DNA of 64,000 nucleotides from Demequina mangrovi. Lineage in GTDB: Bacteria > Actinomycetota > Actinomycetes > Actinomycetales > Demequinaceae. The notes beneath the pieces are model-generated. The model was not told the DNA's origin, did no database searches, and saw only the letters and a list, made by a program, of their open reading frames with translations. Made by a program: the position numbers and the translations under genes. Location of the stretch: contig NZ_BBLU01000015.1 in NCBI RefSeq assembly GCF_000759715.1, positions 1-64,000 on the forward strand. The letters run 5' to 3'. Of the stretch, positions 37,680-47,212 are shown one piece after another (positions within the stretch are counted from its first letter, which is position 1; each line of letters opens with the position of its first letter).

Positions 37680-37700
37680 TTCGACGCCGATTCGCCGGAG

Positions 37701-39467
37701 TCAGTCCCCCGACTGGGAGTCAACCACTCCGAGCGCCTCACCCAGAGCTCGCGATAGGAGCCCGCGCCGCGCATCGAAGAACTCCTCGAACTCATGGACC
37801 GACGTGGGGAGGTCCGGCAGGCGGTTTCGTGCCCGATAGGCGTCATGCGCTACGGGGTCGGGGTACTGCGTGCGTGACCACGACTCGGGATCCTTGTCCG
37901 ACTTCGCGATGTTGACCAGTCCCTCGAGAAGCTGCAGATTCGCCAGCTGGTCGCGCTTGGCCTCGATGCGCTCGACTGCGGCGTCATCAAGTCCTGCGGA
38001 TCGAAGAGCCTTGCGCGAGAGCAACGCAGCCGGAAAGACGTGATCAACGTGGTGAACATTTCGGGTGTCGACGTGCGGGAACAGCACAGCGAGCAAGGCG
38101 AAAGTGGAGCGCCCCCCGTATGTTCTCGAGAGCAGTTCGTCGACGCGATCCGGGGTCGGGTGCAGAGATTTGCCGCGCGCCGCCATCCGGCGCTCAAGCT
38201 CCTCTTCCGGGAAAGACTCAGCGCCATGAAGCTTGATGACATCGCGAAGGTCACGCAGCAGCGAATCCAGGCCCGAACCCCAGATGCCGGATGCGACGAG
38301 TGACCGGAGCACCCACTTCCGGATTGCCTCGCGATCTCCAGTTTCGCTAGGCGCCTCTCGGTATTTCTGGGTCGCCTCCCGGCGGTGAAGGTAGTAGGCA
38401 ATGGGTATGACGACACTGTCCGCGGTCAGTGTCGCGTCGCTGAGGCCGAAGTCCGAGAGCAGCCCGACTGCCAGCTCAAGCGAATCTCCAACCCGATCCC
38501 ACTGGTCATCAAGCACTGCCATGTTCTCCGAGGTGAAGTTCTTCACCTTGAAGCTGATGTCATTGACGTCGGTGAGCATCAGACCGGACTTCAGAACCAG
38601 GTCCTTGCTGAACGAGAAGCCCTGCCCGACGGCATTCAGCCGGTCGACCAGTCCGTGCACAGCCTCACGCGCGTCGCGCTCCTTCCACTGGGCCGTCGCA
38701 ATCGACAGCAACAGATCAGAGTACGAAAGCACGGTGCCGCCCGAGTTCACACGGATGAAGATATCCAGGACTCGCTCGATGTCTTGCTCGGTCTCCTCGA
38801 ACATATTGACCAGTGGCTCGACATGCACCACGTGCCATAGCTTGCCAAGCCTCTCGACAACAGCTTCGTCATTGCCTAGGCCCTGGCTGCTCGCCAGTTG
38901 GAACGCTTCGAACTGCGTGCGGGCATCATAGATCTTGCTCACGGGGAACCAGTAAGGACGCTCCGCAACATCAATCGACTCAAGCGCCGCGTCAGAGAAG
39001 AACCGAAAGTCGTAGACGAGCCCATCGTCGTTGTGCTCGGCCTCGCGTCCGGCGTGCAGAAAGAGCCGCGTCTCGGGGTACGCGCCAGCATCGGAGTATC
39101 GTCCCCACTTTCTCCGCTGCGCAAAGCTTCCTCGCAAGCCGATATTGAGGGAGGTGAGCCTCTGCTGCCCGTCGAGCACGGCGGTCGCGGGCTGCCCCGG
39201 CGCGAGGTCCGCAACTGGGTTGTGACGGTTCGACAACTCGTTGTAGTTCTTCATGAAGCCGTAAAAGCGGAACTGTGCCGCCGTCGCGGGCTCGACCTTC
39301 CACGACAGGAACCCGCCAATGGGGTAACCCCGCATGAGCGAGTCGAACAACCGGATGATTTGGCCCGGCCTCCACACATACTCCCGCTGGATCGCCGGGA
39401 GGATCAACTCCTGCTTCTGCACGCGCAGGAGGGTGTCGGCGACTGTCGTCTGCGGCATGTAACCCAT
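37701..39467 (-). CDS. DUF262-HNH protein, GmrSD-like type IV restriction enzyme
   Basis: A 588-residue single-chain protein. The N-terminal DUF262 (ParB-like nucleotide-binding) domain has ILPAIQREYVWRPGQI and VLDGQQRLTSL. The C-terminal DUF1524-type HNH nuclease is marked by HHVDHVFPAALL near residue 470. GmrSD-like enzymes cleave DNA with modified bases, such as glucosylated hydroxymethylcytosine. The start is at 39467 or 39458 (both ATG, in frame). GC is lower than that of neighbours. It sits alone on the minus strand between the helicase pair and mcrBC. Confidence 0.85.
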   Translation of the reverse strand: MGYMPQTTVADTLLRVQKQELILPAIQREYVWRPGQIIRLFDSLMRGYPIGGFLSWKVEPATAAQFRFYGFMKNYNELSNRHNPVADLAPGQPATAVLDGQQRLTSLNIGLRGSFAQRRKWGRYSDAGAYPETRLFLHAGREAEHNDDGLVYDFRFFSDAALESIDVAERPYWFPVSKIYDARTQFEAFQLASSQGLGNDEAVVERLGKLWHVVHVEPLVNMFEETEQDIERVLDIFIRVNSGGTVLSYSDLLLSIATAQWKERDAREAVHGLVDRLNAVGQGFSFSKDLVLKSGLMLTDVNDISFKVKNFTSENMAVLDDQWDRVGDSLELAVGLLSDFGLSDATLTADSVVIPIAYYLHRREATQKYREAPSETGDREAIRKWVLRSLVASGIWGSGLDSLLRDLRDVIKLHGAESFPEEELERRMAARGKSLHPTPDRVDELLSRTYGGRSTFALLAVLFPHVDTRNVHHVDHVFPAALLSRKALRSAGLDDAAVERIEAKRDQLANLQLLEGLVNIAKSDKDPESWSRTQYPDPVAHDAYRARNRLPDLPTSVHEFEEFFDARRGLLSRALGEALGVVDSQSGD

Positions 39468-39591
39468 GGGCCGACCATACCGACTGCCATGATGCGCGCT
39501 CGGACGCGCAGCCCGGCCGTGGGGCACATTTGCCTGAGACGCCGATGGCGCGTCTCGAACCTAGTTGGCGCCCGGGGCTACGGTGGGCGGC

Positions 39592-40863
39592 ATGAGCGAT
39601 GACGACACACTGCGGTACGACGTCTATGCACACGCGATGCTCCGGGCACTTGTCGATCTCGGTGGCACCGCTCCGAAGTCCGAGGTAATCGCGCGCGTCG
39701 CCCACTACGTCGAGCCCAATGAGCGGGAGTCCTCGAAACTCAAGAGCGGTCGCGTTCGCTGGGCGAACATGGTCGCGTGGCTCAGCACCGACTTCAAAGC
39801 TGCCCGATGGATCGTGAAGCCCACCTTCGGCCAATGGTCCATCACGGATGCTGGGCGCCACGCGCTCGAAACGATGACACCTTCCGAACTTCAGACCACG
39901 GCGGCCCGTCTCTACCGCGAAGAGCGTCGCCGTCTCGAGGAACAAGACATCTCGATCATGGACGATGAGGAGGACGAAGACACCACGGCCGCGACGCCGC
40001 GGTCGAGCTCGATACCGCCTACCGACGATGCGCTCGTCGGCGCGACGACGATGCCCCGGGCCTCACTCTCCGAGTACCTGTCGCTCCTCGCGTCCCGCAA
40101 ACAGATCGTCCTCTACGGCCCTCCAGGCACGGGCAAGACGTTCATCGCGCAACAGCTCGCGAGCCACATCGTCGGCGAGCTCAAGGCCGCGTACACCATC
40201 GTCCAGTTCCACCCCTCGTACGCCTACGAGGACTTCTTCGAGGGATTCCGTCCCGTGGTCCGCGACGGAGTCGCGTCGTACGAGCTGCGCCACGGCCCGC
40301 TGCGCAAGATAGCTGCCGAGGCCGAGAACAACCCGGGCCAGCCCTACGTCCTCGTCATCGATGAGATCAACAGGGCGAACATCGCCAAGGTCTTCGGCGA
40401 GCTCTACTACCTGCTCGAGTACCGCGACGAGCAGATCACGCTCCAGTACCAGACGGCCGAGCAGTTCAGCCTGCCTCCGAATGTCTACATCATCGCGACC
40501 ATGAACACCGTCGACCGGTCGATCGCACTGGTGGATGCCGCGATCCGCCGCCGCTTCTCCTTCATCGAACTACATCCGTCCGAGGAGCCTGTCGCGGGAG
40601 TGCTCGAGCGCAAGGGGCATGCAGACCTCTCGCGACTGCTCACGCGCCTCAACTCGCTCATCGGCGAGCAGCGCCGCGACCTCCAGATCGGCCCGTCGTA
40701 CCTGATGCGGCCCGAGGCCCGGACCTCGGACGGCCTCGAACGAATCTGGCGCTACGACATCCTCCCGCTCCTCGAGGAGCAGTTCCTCGGAGACCTGTCG
40801 CGCGAGGAGGTCCATCGCCGCTTCGCGCTCGCGCGCCTCGTATCCACGACCCCGGACAGTTGA
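39592..40863 (+). CDS. mcrB: McrB-like GTPase of a type IV restriction system
   Basis: A 423-residue AAA+ GTPase. The N-terminus is a winged-helix, Mrr_N-like domain (about residues 10-110) instead of the E. coli McrB DNA-reading domain, so the recognised modification may differ. After an acidic linker comes Walker A LYGPPGTGKTF (about 176), Walker B VLVIDEINRANIAKVFGE (about 254) and the McrB signature MNTVDRS, where E. coli has MNTADRS. GTP rather than ATP use is inferred from that motif. The stop overlaps the mcrC ATG. Confidence 0.9.
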   Translation: MSDDDTLRYDVYAHAMLRALVDLGGTAPKSEVIARVAHYVEPNERESSKLKSGRVRWANMVAWLSTDFKAARWIVKPTFGQWSITDAGRHALETMTPSELQTTAARLYREERRRLEEQDISIMDDEEDEDTTAATPRSSSIPPTDDALVGATTMPRASLSEYLSLLASRKQIVLYGPPGTGKTFIAQQLASHIVGELKAAYTIVQFHPSYAYEDFFEGFRPVVRDGVASYELRHGPLRKIAAEAENNPGQPYVLVIDEINRANIAKVFGELYYLLEYRDEQITLQYQTAEQFSLPPNVYIIATMNTVDRSIALVDAAIRRRFSFIELHPSEEPVAGVLERKGHADLSRLLTRLNSLIGEQRRDLQIGPSYLMRPEARTSDGLERIWRYDILPLLEEQFLGDLSREEVHRRFALARLVSTTPDS

Positions 40864-42095
40864 TGTCACACCTCGAGTTCGACGAGCTCGACCGCGACGG
40901 TGCAGTCGTCGCGCTCGAGTCATCCGTTGCGGCTCGGCTCGCGCGCATACGGCTGCTCGCAGTCGAGCCGACGTCGGCCGGCCACTGGCGCATCGTTCCG
41001 ACGGGTGTCGTCGGGTCGGCGACGCTCGGGGACCGCACGTTCACGGTGCGCCCCAAGGACGGCGTTCCCATCGAACGCCTGATGTTCCTGTTGTCATACG
41101 CACGGAACCCGGGCTGGATCGCCGACGAGTGGACGGCCGCCGAGGCGACGGACAACCCGCTCCTTGTCCTCGCCGAGGCCTTCACACGTGCGCTCGAAGG
41201 CGCGCTCGTGGCCGGCCCCCTCCAGGGCTACGTCCGCGTTGACGATGACAGCACCACCGTCCGCGGCCGTGTTGACCACCAGGCGCAGATCCGGCGGCGA
41301 CGCGGTCTCGTGTTCCCTACGCACGTCTCGTTCGATGACTACTCGGTCGATATCGCCGAGAACCGCATCGTCAAGGGCGCGGCCCTGCTCGTCCACGGCA
41401 TCCCGAACCTCTCGAACTCCACGCGGCGTCGGCTCACCCATGTGATCGCGAAACTGGAAGGCACGCGCCCGGTCCGTCCCGGCGACGCGATACCTCCGTG
41501 GCGGCCAACGCGGCTCAACCACCGCTATCAGACGGCGCTCCACATCGGCGAGCTCGCCCTGCGCGCGCTGTCACTCGACCTCGGCTCCGACGGCGCCCCA
41601 CCGCTGCCGGCCTTCGCCGTCGACATGGCGGCCGCTTTCGAGGACTTCCTCAGCGCAGCCTTGACCCAAGAAGCCTCCCGCCGCGGCCTCACTCTCGAGC
41701 TCCAGGCTTCGTCCATGCTCGATCACGACGCGAGCGTGGTGCTCCGGCCCGACATCGTGCAGCTGTCGGGCGGGCGAACCGTTGCGATCATCGACGCGAA
41801 GTACAAGACCGCTCGCGAGCGCGGTGCCCGGAACGCCGATGTGTACCAGCTGCTCGCCTACTGCACCGCGTTGGGCACCGACACGGCTTGGCTGGTCCAC
41901 GCGGGTGGAGCGAACACTCGTGGCGAGGGCCCGGCCATCAGCATCCGCGGGGCCGACATCACCGTCCGCCAGTGGACACTCGACCTCGCTGCGTCCCCGA
42001 ACGACGTCCTCGCGCAGGTCAGCGCGCTTGCCGAGCGCGTGCTGGTAGGCGGCTCGTTGGAGCCCCTGGCCGCGGCCTATCAGGAGAGCGCGTGA
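40863..42095 (+). CDS. mcrC: McrC-like nuclease subunit
   Basis: A 410-residue partner of McrB that supplies the nuclease. The PD-(D/E)xK core is visible as LRPDIVQL at about residue 295 followed by IIDAKYK near 311. The N-terminal half resembles the McrC region that contacts McrB. The start is the ATG at 40863 in TGATG overlap with mcrB. It shares a GTGA overlap with the DUF429 gene downstream, forming a three-gene operon. Confidence 0.9.
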   Translation: MSHLEFDELDRDGAVVALESSVAARLARIRLLAVEPTSAGHWRIVPTGVVGSATLGDRTFTVRPKDGVPIERLMFLLSYARNPGWIADEWTAAEATDNPLLVLAEAFTRALEGALVAGPLQGYVRVDDDSTTVRGRVDHQAQIRRRRGLVFPTHVSFDDYSVDIAENRIVKGAALLVHGIPNLSNSTRRRLTHVIAKLEGTRPVRPGDAIPPWRPTRLNHRYQTALHIGELALRALSLDLGSDGAPPLPAFAVDMAAAFEDFLSAALTQEASRRGLTLELQASSMLDHDASVVLRPDIVQLSGGRTVAIIDAKYKTARERGARNADVYQLLAYCTALGTDTAWLVHAGGANTRGEGPAISIRGADITVRQWTLDLAASPNDVLAQVSALAERVLVGGSLEPLAAAYQESA

Positions 42096-42784
42096 CCTAC
42101 CTCGGCATCGACGCCTGCAAGAAGGGCTGGGTCGTCGTCGTGGTGGACGATGCAGGCTGGGTGGATGCATTCGTCGCGCCCGATATCGCCGTCGCTGAGC
42201 GCGGAGGGATCACAGATTTCGGAGCCACCACCATGGTGGTCGACATCCCCATCGGCATTCCAGACTCAGGAGCGCGCCGAGCCGATCAGCTCTCGCGGAA
42301 GTTCATCAAGCCACGCGGGTCCAGCGTCTTCCCGGTGCCAGTCAGGGCTGCGCTCATCGCGCCCACCTATGAGGCAGCACGAGCGGCGTCGATCGCCGCG
42401 AGCGGCAAGAGTCTGTCGGCCCAGGCCTACGCGATCCGCGAGCGCATCCTCGATGTCGACCGCCATGTCGCCAGCGCGCGGATCCCGCTCCTCGAGGGCC
42501 ATCCCGAGGTCAGCTTCCGCGCGATGGCGGGCGCAGGTCTCGACCATCCCAAGAAGAGCGAGGCGGGCGCCGCGCTCCGCCAGCAGCTTCTCGCGGGGCG
42601 CGGGATCGACGTGCCCTTCGGCATCGAGCGCGATCTTCCCGGCGCATCCAGGGACGACGTGCTGGATGCCGCAGCGATGGCGTGGACCGCTCGTCGCGTC
42701 GGGGACGGTGAAGCGATCCGCTTGCCGCCGAGATTCGCGGCGGAGCGATTCAGCGACGGGATCGACTCGGCGATCTGGTTCTAG
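42092..42784 (+). CDS. DUF429 protein coupled to mcrBC
   Basis: A 230-residue protein starting TYLGIDACKKGWVVV, typical of DUF429, whose N-terminus looks like an RNase H/actin-type beta-strand with a catalytic-looking Asp. Also seen are VDIPIGIPD, the PRGSSVFPVP segment and EGHPEVSFRAMAG. The function is unknown; an RNase H-like nuclease is plausible from the motif order but unproven. It starts with GTG overlapping the mcrC stop by 4 bases, so it is translated with the restriction enzyme and may belong to it. Confidence 0.8.
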   Translation: MTYLGIDACKKGWVVVVVDDAGWVDAFVAPDIAVAERGGITDFGATTMVVDIPIGIPDSGARRADQLSRKFIKPRGSSVFPVPVRAALIAPTYEAARAASIAASGKSLSAQAYAIRERILDVDRHVASARIPLLEGHPEVSFRAMAGAGLDHPKKSEAGAALRQQLLAGRGIDVPFGIERDLPGASRDDVLDAAAMAWTARRVGDGEAIRLPPRFAAERFSDGIDSAIWF

Positions 42785-43029
42785 GAGAGCTCGCGCCTCA
42801 CTGCAGCGACCATCCTGTCGTCGAGCAGCCATCGCGCGCGGCTGTTCTCGCCGTGGGGCCTGTACAGCTTCCTCAGCACGGCCCGGACCTGCTTGGGCGT
42901 CGTGGCGAGCTGCGCCGCCAACTCCTTCGGTGTGGTCGCCGTCTCTCGACGGTAGCGCGCGCATGCACCACCCGCCTCAGGTGACCTGCGCCTCACGCAC
43001 GCGTCATTTGATGCCGATAAGCCGTCCAT
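42781..43029 (-). CDS. Small putative helix-turn-helix protein
   Basis: An 82-residue frame that exactly fills the gap between the DUF429 and NERD genes, sharing CTAG with one stop and overlapping the other start. The C-terminal half (TPKELAAQLATTPKQVRAVL, then RARWLLDD) looks like a small DNA-binding helix-turn-helix. The first 30 residues look unstructured. No ribosome-binding site is evident. It could be a real small gene or chance. Confidence 0.45.
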   Translation of the reverse strand: MDGLSASNDACVRRRSPEAGGACARYRRETATTPKELAAQLATTPKQVRAVLRKLYRPHGENSRARWLLDDRMVAAVRRELS

Positions 43030-43915
43030 GGATCGGCTGACCCTTCGTCGCTGGACCCGCTACGGCCACGACCGCGTCTACGCCACCGGGATCGACGGCG
43101 CCCGCCTCGGATACCTGGATCTCGTGACGGGACGCACGCATCTGGAGCCTGGGGTCGATGCAGGAGTCGCGCAGGCATTGAAGGACTGGCAGGCGCGTCA
43201 CCACCGGGCGACGGGAACGGGCGCTGCGACCACCCATGCCCCCGCCTCGGGGACGCTGTCGCCGCCGCGGGGAGTCAGCGCACCCGTGTTCAAGGACCTG
43301 AGCGGCAACCGCCCCGGCGATGCGGTGAGCGCCCGAGCGCAGGAGGAGTGGGAGGCGTATCAGGCACGGCGCCCCAGGGCCTCACGCATCGCACGGTTCC
43401 TCGGCTTGAGCACGCCGGATCGGAGCTGGGCACGCGGCGCGGCGGGCGAGGCCGAGGTCGGCGCGCGGCTCGAGCAGCTCTGGCCGGAGGGGTGGCGCGT
43501 GATCCACGCGATCCCCGTGGGGAACAGGGGCGCCGACATCGACCACCTGCTGATCGGCCCGGGAGGCGTCTACTGCATCAATACCAAGAACCACAGCCGC
43601 GCCAACGTGTGGGTGAGCGAGCGCGTCATCATGGTGAACGGGCAGAAGACCGACCATCTGCGGAACTCACGTTTCGAAGCGAAGCGGGCTTCGCAGGCGC
43701 TCTCGGCCGCGCTCGGCTCGCAGGTCGAGGTGCGACCGACACTTGTCGTGATGGCCCGCACGTACACGGAGCGTTCGCGCCCGGCCGATGTGCTCGTCGT
43801 GGGCCGACGGCATGTGCCGGCATGGTTCCGGCGTCGTCGAACCGTGCTCAGCGCGGACGAGGTGAAGCGCATCTACGACGCGGCGCGCGCCTCGACCACG
43901 TGGAGCTTCCGATGA
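43028..43915 (+). CDS. NERD-domain protein (nuclease-related)
   Basis: A 295-residue protein. Residues about 140-260 form a NERD domain: ARGAAGEAEVGARLEQLWPEG, then RGADIDHLLIGPGGVYCINTKN, with the PD-(D/E)xK-like Asp and Lys positions. The N-terminal 50 residues (RYGHDRVYATGIDGARLGYLD) form a small beta domain also seen in actinobacterial NERD proteins. Its cellular role is unknown; NERD proteins have been proposed in DNA processing. It lies just past the defence island. Confidence 0.85.
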   Translation: MDRLTLRRWTRYGHDRVYATGIDGARLGYLDLVTGRTHLEPGVDAGVAQALKDWQARHHRATGTGAATTHAPASGTLSPPRGVSAPVFKDLSGNRPGDAVSARAQEEWEAYQARRPRASRIARFLGLSTPDRSWARGAAGEAEVGARLEQLWPEGWRVIHAIPVGNRGADIDHLLIGPGGVYCINTKNHSRANVWVSERVIMVNGQKTDHLRNSRFEAKRASQALSAALGSQVEVRPTLVVMARTYTERSRPADVLVVGRRHVPAWFRRRRTVLSADEVKRIYDAARASTTWSFR

Positions 43916-43952
43916 CACGCGACTGTCTCACCTCGTCCGTAAGGTGCCACCC

Positions 43953-44336
43953 ATGACCGAGTCCCGATCCACCCGCGACTACTACGCCACATTCGACGAC
44001 GCGCTCCGCGCCTACGCGATCCCGCTGGAGAACCACGCGCTCGTCCGCGCGACCGTCGCGACGCTCGACTTCGCGCGCATCTACATCCCCGCCAAGACGC
44101 GCCCGTACATCGCCCTCGAAGCGGAAGGCGGCAGCGTGGTCGCGTACGTGAACTCGGGATGTATCGACATCCCCATTGGCGGCGGCCTCTACAAGAAGGT
44201 CGAGCTCCCCACCAACCGGCTCGGGTCCGCTTCCGGGGGTGGCACAAAGAATCACCCTTCCGAGGAGCAGCGTCCGCCCTGCCCACTGTGCTTCACCGAA
44301 CTGCCCGCATCGGGCGTCTGCGGCACCTGCGACTAG
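43953..44336 (+). CDS. Small protein with a C-terminal four-cysteine tail
   Basis: A 127-residue protein of unknown function. The first 90 residues look like a compact alpha/beta domain (IYIPAKTRPYIALEAEGGS, then YVNSGCIDIPIG). After a Ser/Gly linker the end reads CPLCFTELPASGVCGTCD, a likely zinc ribbon. Very similar tails end the proteins encoded at 60528-60869 and 49895-50326. The ATG at 43953 has AAGGTG upstream; a GTG at 43944 would add three residues. Confidence 0.75.
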   Translation: MTESRSTRDYYATFDDALRAYAIPLENHALVRATVATLDFARIYIPAKTRPYIALEAEGGSVVAYVNSGCIDIPIGGGLYKKVELPTNRLGSASGGGTKNHPSEEQRPPCPLCFTELPASGVCGTCD

Positions 44337-44387
44337 CGGCCCGCCTCGGAGCCCTTGCCACCCACCACCCCACGAGGAGCCAACACC

Positions 44388-44645
44388 ATGAACGGGACAG
44401 ACATCTTCGCGATCACAGGCACCACCGGGGTGGTGGTCGCCGTCATGTCGGTCACATTCTGGCTGTGCGCGATCATCGCGTTCTTCAGCATCGCGATCAA
44501 TGCCTCGCGCATCCGCAAGGATGTCGAGGCGATGCGCGACATCGCGGAGGTCGAGTTCACACTCCGGGCTGATGCGGCAAAGGCCAAGGTCGCGGGCAAC
44601 GCGAGTGAGCCGCAGCGGCAACAGCCGGCACCCCGCAACTCCTGA
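44388..44645 (+). CDS. Small single-span membrane protein
   Basis: An 85-residue protein with one strong hydrophobic segment (about residues 13-38, GVVVAVMSVTFWLCAIIAFF) and a charged helical tail. The ribosome-binding site GAGGAG is well placed before the ATG at 44388. No family is recognised. Confidence 0.7.
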   Translation: MNGTDIFAITGTTGVVVAVMSVTFWLCAIIAFFSIAINASRIRKDVEAMRDIAEVEFTLRADAAKAKVAGNASEPQRQQPAPRNS

Positions 44646-44891
44646 GACGCCTCTTCCCGCGTTACCCCTGCCGGGGGAACACATGCACCGGCGCCCAGGC
44701 CGACCTCGTCCCCACGCCCGGCGACGATCACTATCCCGGGGCCGTGGTCGGCACATATCCACGCCCGGCCCACCGGGCACGGTGCTCCCCAAACCCCAGC
44801 GAGCGCACAATGTCCGGGCCGGTGACACGCCCGATCCCGAGCCATCGTTGCGCAACGGATACCGGCGAGTCGCGCCCCTACGCGCGTTGTC

Positions 44892-45368
44892 CTACGGCCT
44901 CGCCACCTCGTGCTCTGCTGCGGCTCCACCGACCTCGTCGGTCCAGGTGATCCGCGAGTACGTCAGGTCGACCTCCTCGAGCGGACCCGGAGAACTCGGA
45001 TCCTGCGACAGCTCCTGACGGATCGCCGTCACTCTGCCCTCCTCCAGCAGCAGGGTGAAGTAGTGCTCGTCCCGACCGTCGAACGGGTGCGCCCGGAAGA
45101 ACCTGAGCTCCGCGCTGTCGACCACCATGGCGCGCACCAGCGCGTCTGCCAGCAGCGGGCTCGTGCGGTCCATCCGCTTCATGATGGTGACCGGCTGGTG
45201 CTCGAGCCGTGACCCGCGGGCCCCCGCCACGGGATCGTCGGGATGCGCCATCTCATGCCGGTACGCCACGCATTCGATGGTTCCGTCGCGGTCGAACGAT
45301 GCGGTCGTGGACTCGCCTTCCACATCCACGCCGTTGATCCGCAGCCTCAGGTACGCCACTTCGGACAT
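44892..45368 (-). CDS. Hcp-family (type VI secretion tube-like) protein
   Basis: A 158-residue protein whose beta-rich pattern resembles the Hcp family: YLRLRINGVDVEGES at the start, then HQPVTIMKRMDRTSPLL in the middle and EEVDLTYSRITWTD near the end. In Gram-negatives Hcp forms the secretion tube. No other T6SS or contractile-injection gene is in the window, so here it is an orphan of unknown role. I took the ATG at 45368 rather than the longer frame from 45464, because similarity begins there. Confidence 0.75.
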   Translation of the reverse strand: MSEVAYLRLRINGVDVEGESTTASFDRDGTIECVAYRHEMAHPDDPVAGARGSRLEHQPVTIMKRMDRTSPLLADALVRAMVVDSAELRFFRAHPFDGRDEHYFTLLLEEGRVTAIRQELSQDPSSPGPLEEVDLTYSRITWTDEVGGAAAEHEVARP

Positions 45369-45522
45369 CTTCGTCACCCGCTCTCGGTGCCCACCAGGGT
45401 CGCCACCAGGATGGCACGGGCACCCGCGGCGCGCAGGGCCGACCGGCACCGTGGCGGCTGTCACCCCTCCCCGCTACGGTGGGCTCACTCCCGTCCGACG
45501 ATGCTGAGGAGCGCCGCCCGCC

Positions 45523-46551
45523 ATGAGGTCCAACGCCACCGTCTACATCGATGCCGGCTACCTGGTCGCTGCTGCCGCGACACGCCTCACGGGAAGCTCG
45601 TTCCGGCGCGGCATCCAGCCCGACTACCCGAGTCTCATCGGCGCGATCCTCACCCAGGCCGAGCAGCTCGCCGGCCGCCCCGTGCTCCGCTCCCACTGGT
45701 ACGACGCCGCGCGCGATCAGCACCCCGACGAGGACCAGCGCGTCATCGAGATGATCCCGCGCGTCAAGCTCCGCCTCGGCCGCATCGGCAACGAGGGCCA
45801 GCAGAAGGGCGTCGACCTCAAGATCGGTCTGGACATGGTCACGCACGCCCGCAACGGTGCGATCGACACGCTCGTCCTGGTCTCCGGCGACGACGACCTC
45901 ACCGAGGCCGTCGACCAGGCCCAGGCCAGCGGCGTCGAGGTGATCGTCCTCGCGGTCCCCGACGCACAGGGCCGCCCCCACGGCGTCTCACGTCACCTCC
46001 AGGCCACCGCCGACCGCCTCGAGCTCATCTCCGGCGACTCGCTCGACGCGTCCATCGTGCGGCGAATCGCGACGAGCACCCCCGCCGAGGCGGTCAAGGC
46101 GGTGCACGATGCGCCCGTCCCCACGAGCGCCGACGTCACCGCCGCACCGGCCGCCGACGCGGCCGCGCATCGTCCCTCGCCCGCAGACCTGGCGCGCCCC
46201 CGCTCTGGCGCGTCCACCCGACCGATCGACACGTATCTCGCACCGGTCCCGGTCTACTCGTCGTCGTCGGGCGACACCGACGCGCCCGCCCCGGTGGCCT
46301 CCCAGACCGGCCCGACCTACGACGAGTCCATCGCGCAGGTCGCCCGCGCCTCGCTCAACGCCTTCCTCGCCTACGCGACGCAGGCACAGCTGGTGAGCCT
46401 GCGGACCAACCGGCCGTCGATCCCCCGCGAGCTCGACTCGACGCTGCTGCGCGACCTCTCGGACGCGATCGGGATCTACACGCTGAGCGAGGTCGAGCGC
46501 CACGCCCTGCGCGACGCCTTCTGGGACGCCCTCGACGCGGTCGAGGCGTAG
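45523..46551 (+). CDS. NYN-domain (PIN-like) protein
   Basis: A 342-residue protein. The N-terminal half is a LabA-like NYN domain, a PIN-type ribonuclease fold: YIDAGYLV holds the first Asp, GVDLKIGLDM the central Asp pair and VSGDDDLTEAV the third cluster. The middle is a Pro/Ala/Ser linker. The last 80 residues form a helical domain (LNAFLAYATQAQLVSLRTN) of unknown function. RNA cleavage is plausible from the family but unproven. Confidence 0.85.
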   Translation: MRSNATVYIDAGYLVAAAATRLTGSSFRRGIQPDYPSLIGAILTQAEQLAGRPVLRSHWYDAARDQHPDEDQRVIEMIPRVKLRLGRIGNEGQQKGVDLKIGLDMVTHARNGAIDTLVLVSGDDDLTEAVDQAQASGVEVIVLAVPDAQGRPHGVSRHLQATADRLELISGDSLDASIVRRIATSTPAEAVKAVHDAPVPTSADVTAAPAADAAAHRPSPADLARPRSGASTRPIDTYLAPVPVYSSSSGDTDAPAPVASQTGPTYDESIAQVARASLNAFLAYATQAQLVSLRTNRPSIPRELDSTLLRDLSDAIGIYTLSEVERHALRDAFWDALDAVEA

Positions 46552-46659
46552 CGCCCGCGTCAGCGCACAGAGCGGTCCACCGTCGCTGCCTCGGCGTCGC
46601 TGTCCACAACGGGAGCACCCCCGACCGCGTCGCTCGCGCGCTGCGACGAGCATCGACCC

Positions 46660-47139
46660 ATGGGCATCCGGTACTACGCATACACCTTCCCCGCCGAGGC
46701 GACCGAAGCGGCGCTCGACAACCCGAGGTCGTTCATCGGCAGCGATCCCTTCGCGGACGCCTGGGGCATGGAGCCGGGTGAACGATGCGGCCATGCGAGC
46801 GGCATGCAGCGCCCACCCAAGGAGGAGTTGCTCTACCTCGACAAGGCGTGGCGAGATCTCCAGGGCCTCACGCGGCCGCGGTATCCCGGCGAACCGCGCC
46901 GACCCGCCTACCGCATGGTCGAGGGCGATGTCGCCTTCACCTCAACGGGCTGGATCCCGTGGGTGCGCGCCCTCAGCCCTACGTGGTTGCCCGAGATCGC
47001 CGCGGACCTGGCCGCCCTCCAGCGCGAGGCCAGAAGAACCGTCACCGACGAGTACGTCCTCGAGTACCTGCAGCACGCGGCGGCCTTCACCGCGCATCTC
47101 GCATCCGTCGGGCGCGGCTTCGTCTACCTGATCGGATGA
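46660..47139 (+). CDS. DUF1877-like protein
   Basis: A 159-residue protein resembling the YfbM/DUF1877 family, based on YLDKAWRDLQGLTRP near residue 60 and the overall size. Function unknown. The start MGIRYYAY at 46660 has no strong ribosome-binding site. Confidence 0.65.
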   Translation: MGIRYYAYTFPAEATEAALDNPRSFIGSDPFADAWGMEPGERCGHASGMQRPPKEELLYLDKAWRDLQGLTRPRYPGEPRRPAYRMVEGDVAFTSTGWIPWVRALSPTWLPEIAADLAALQREARRTVTDEYVLEYLQHAAAFTAHLASVGRGFVYLIG

Positions 47140-47212
47140 GCCGGATGCCGCCGCAAGTCCCCGCCGCGCACGTTGCTATCATCAGCGATAGCACCACGGA
47201 GGGCGGGCGCGC

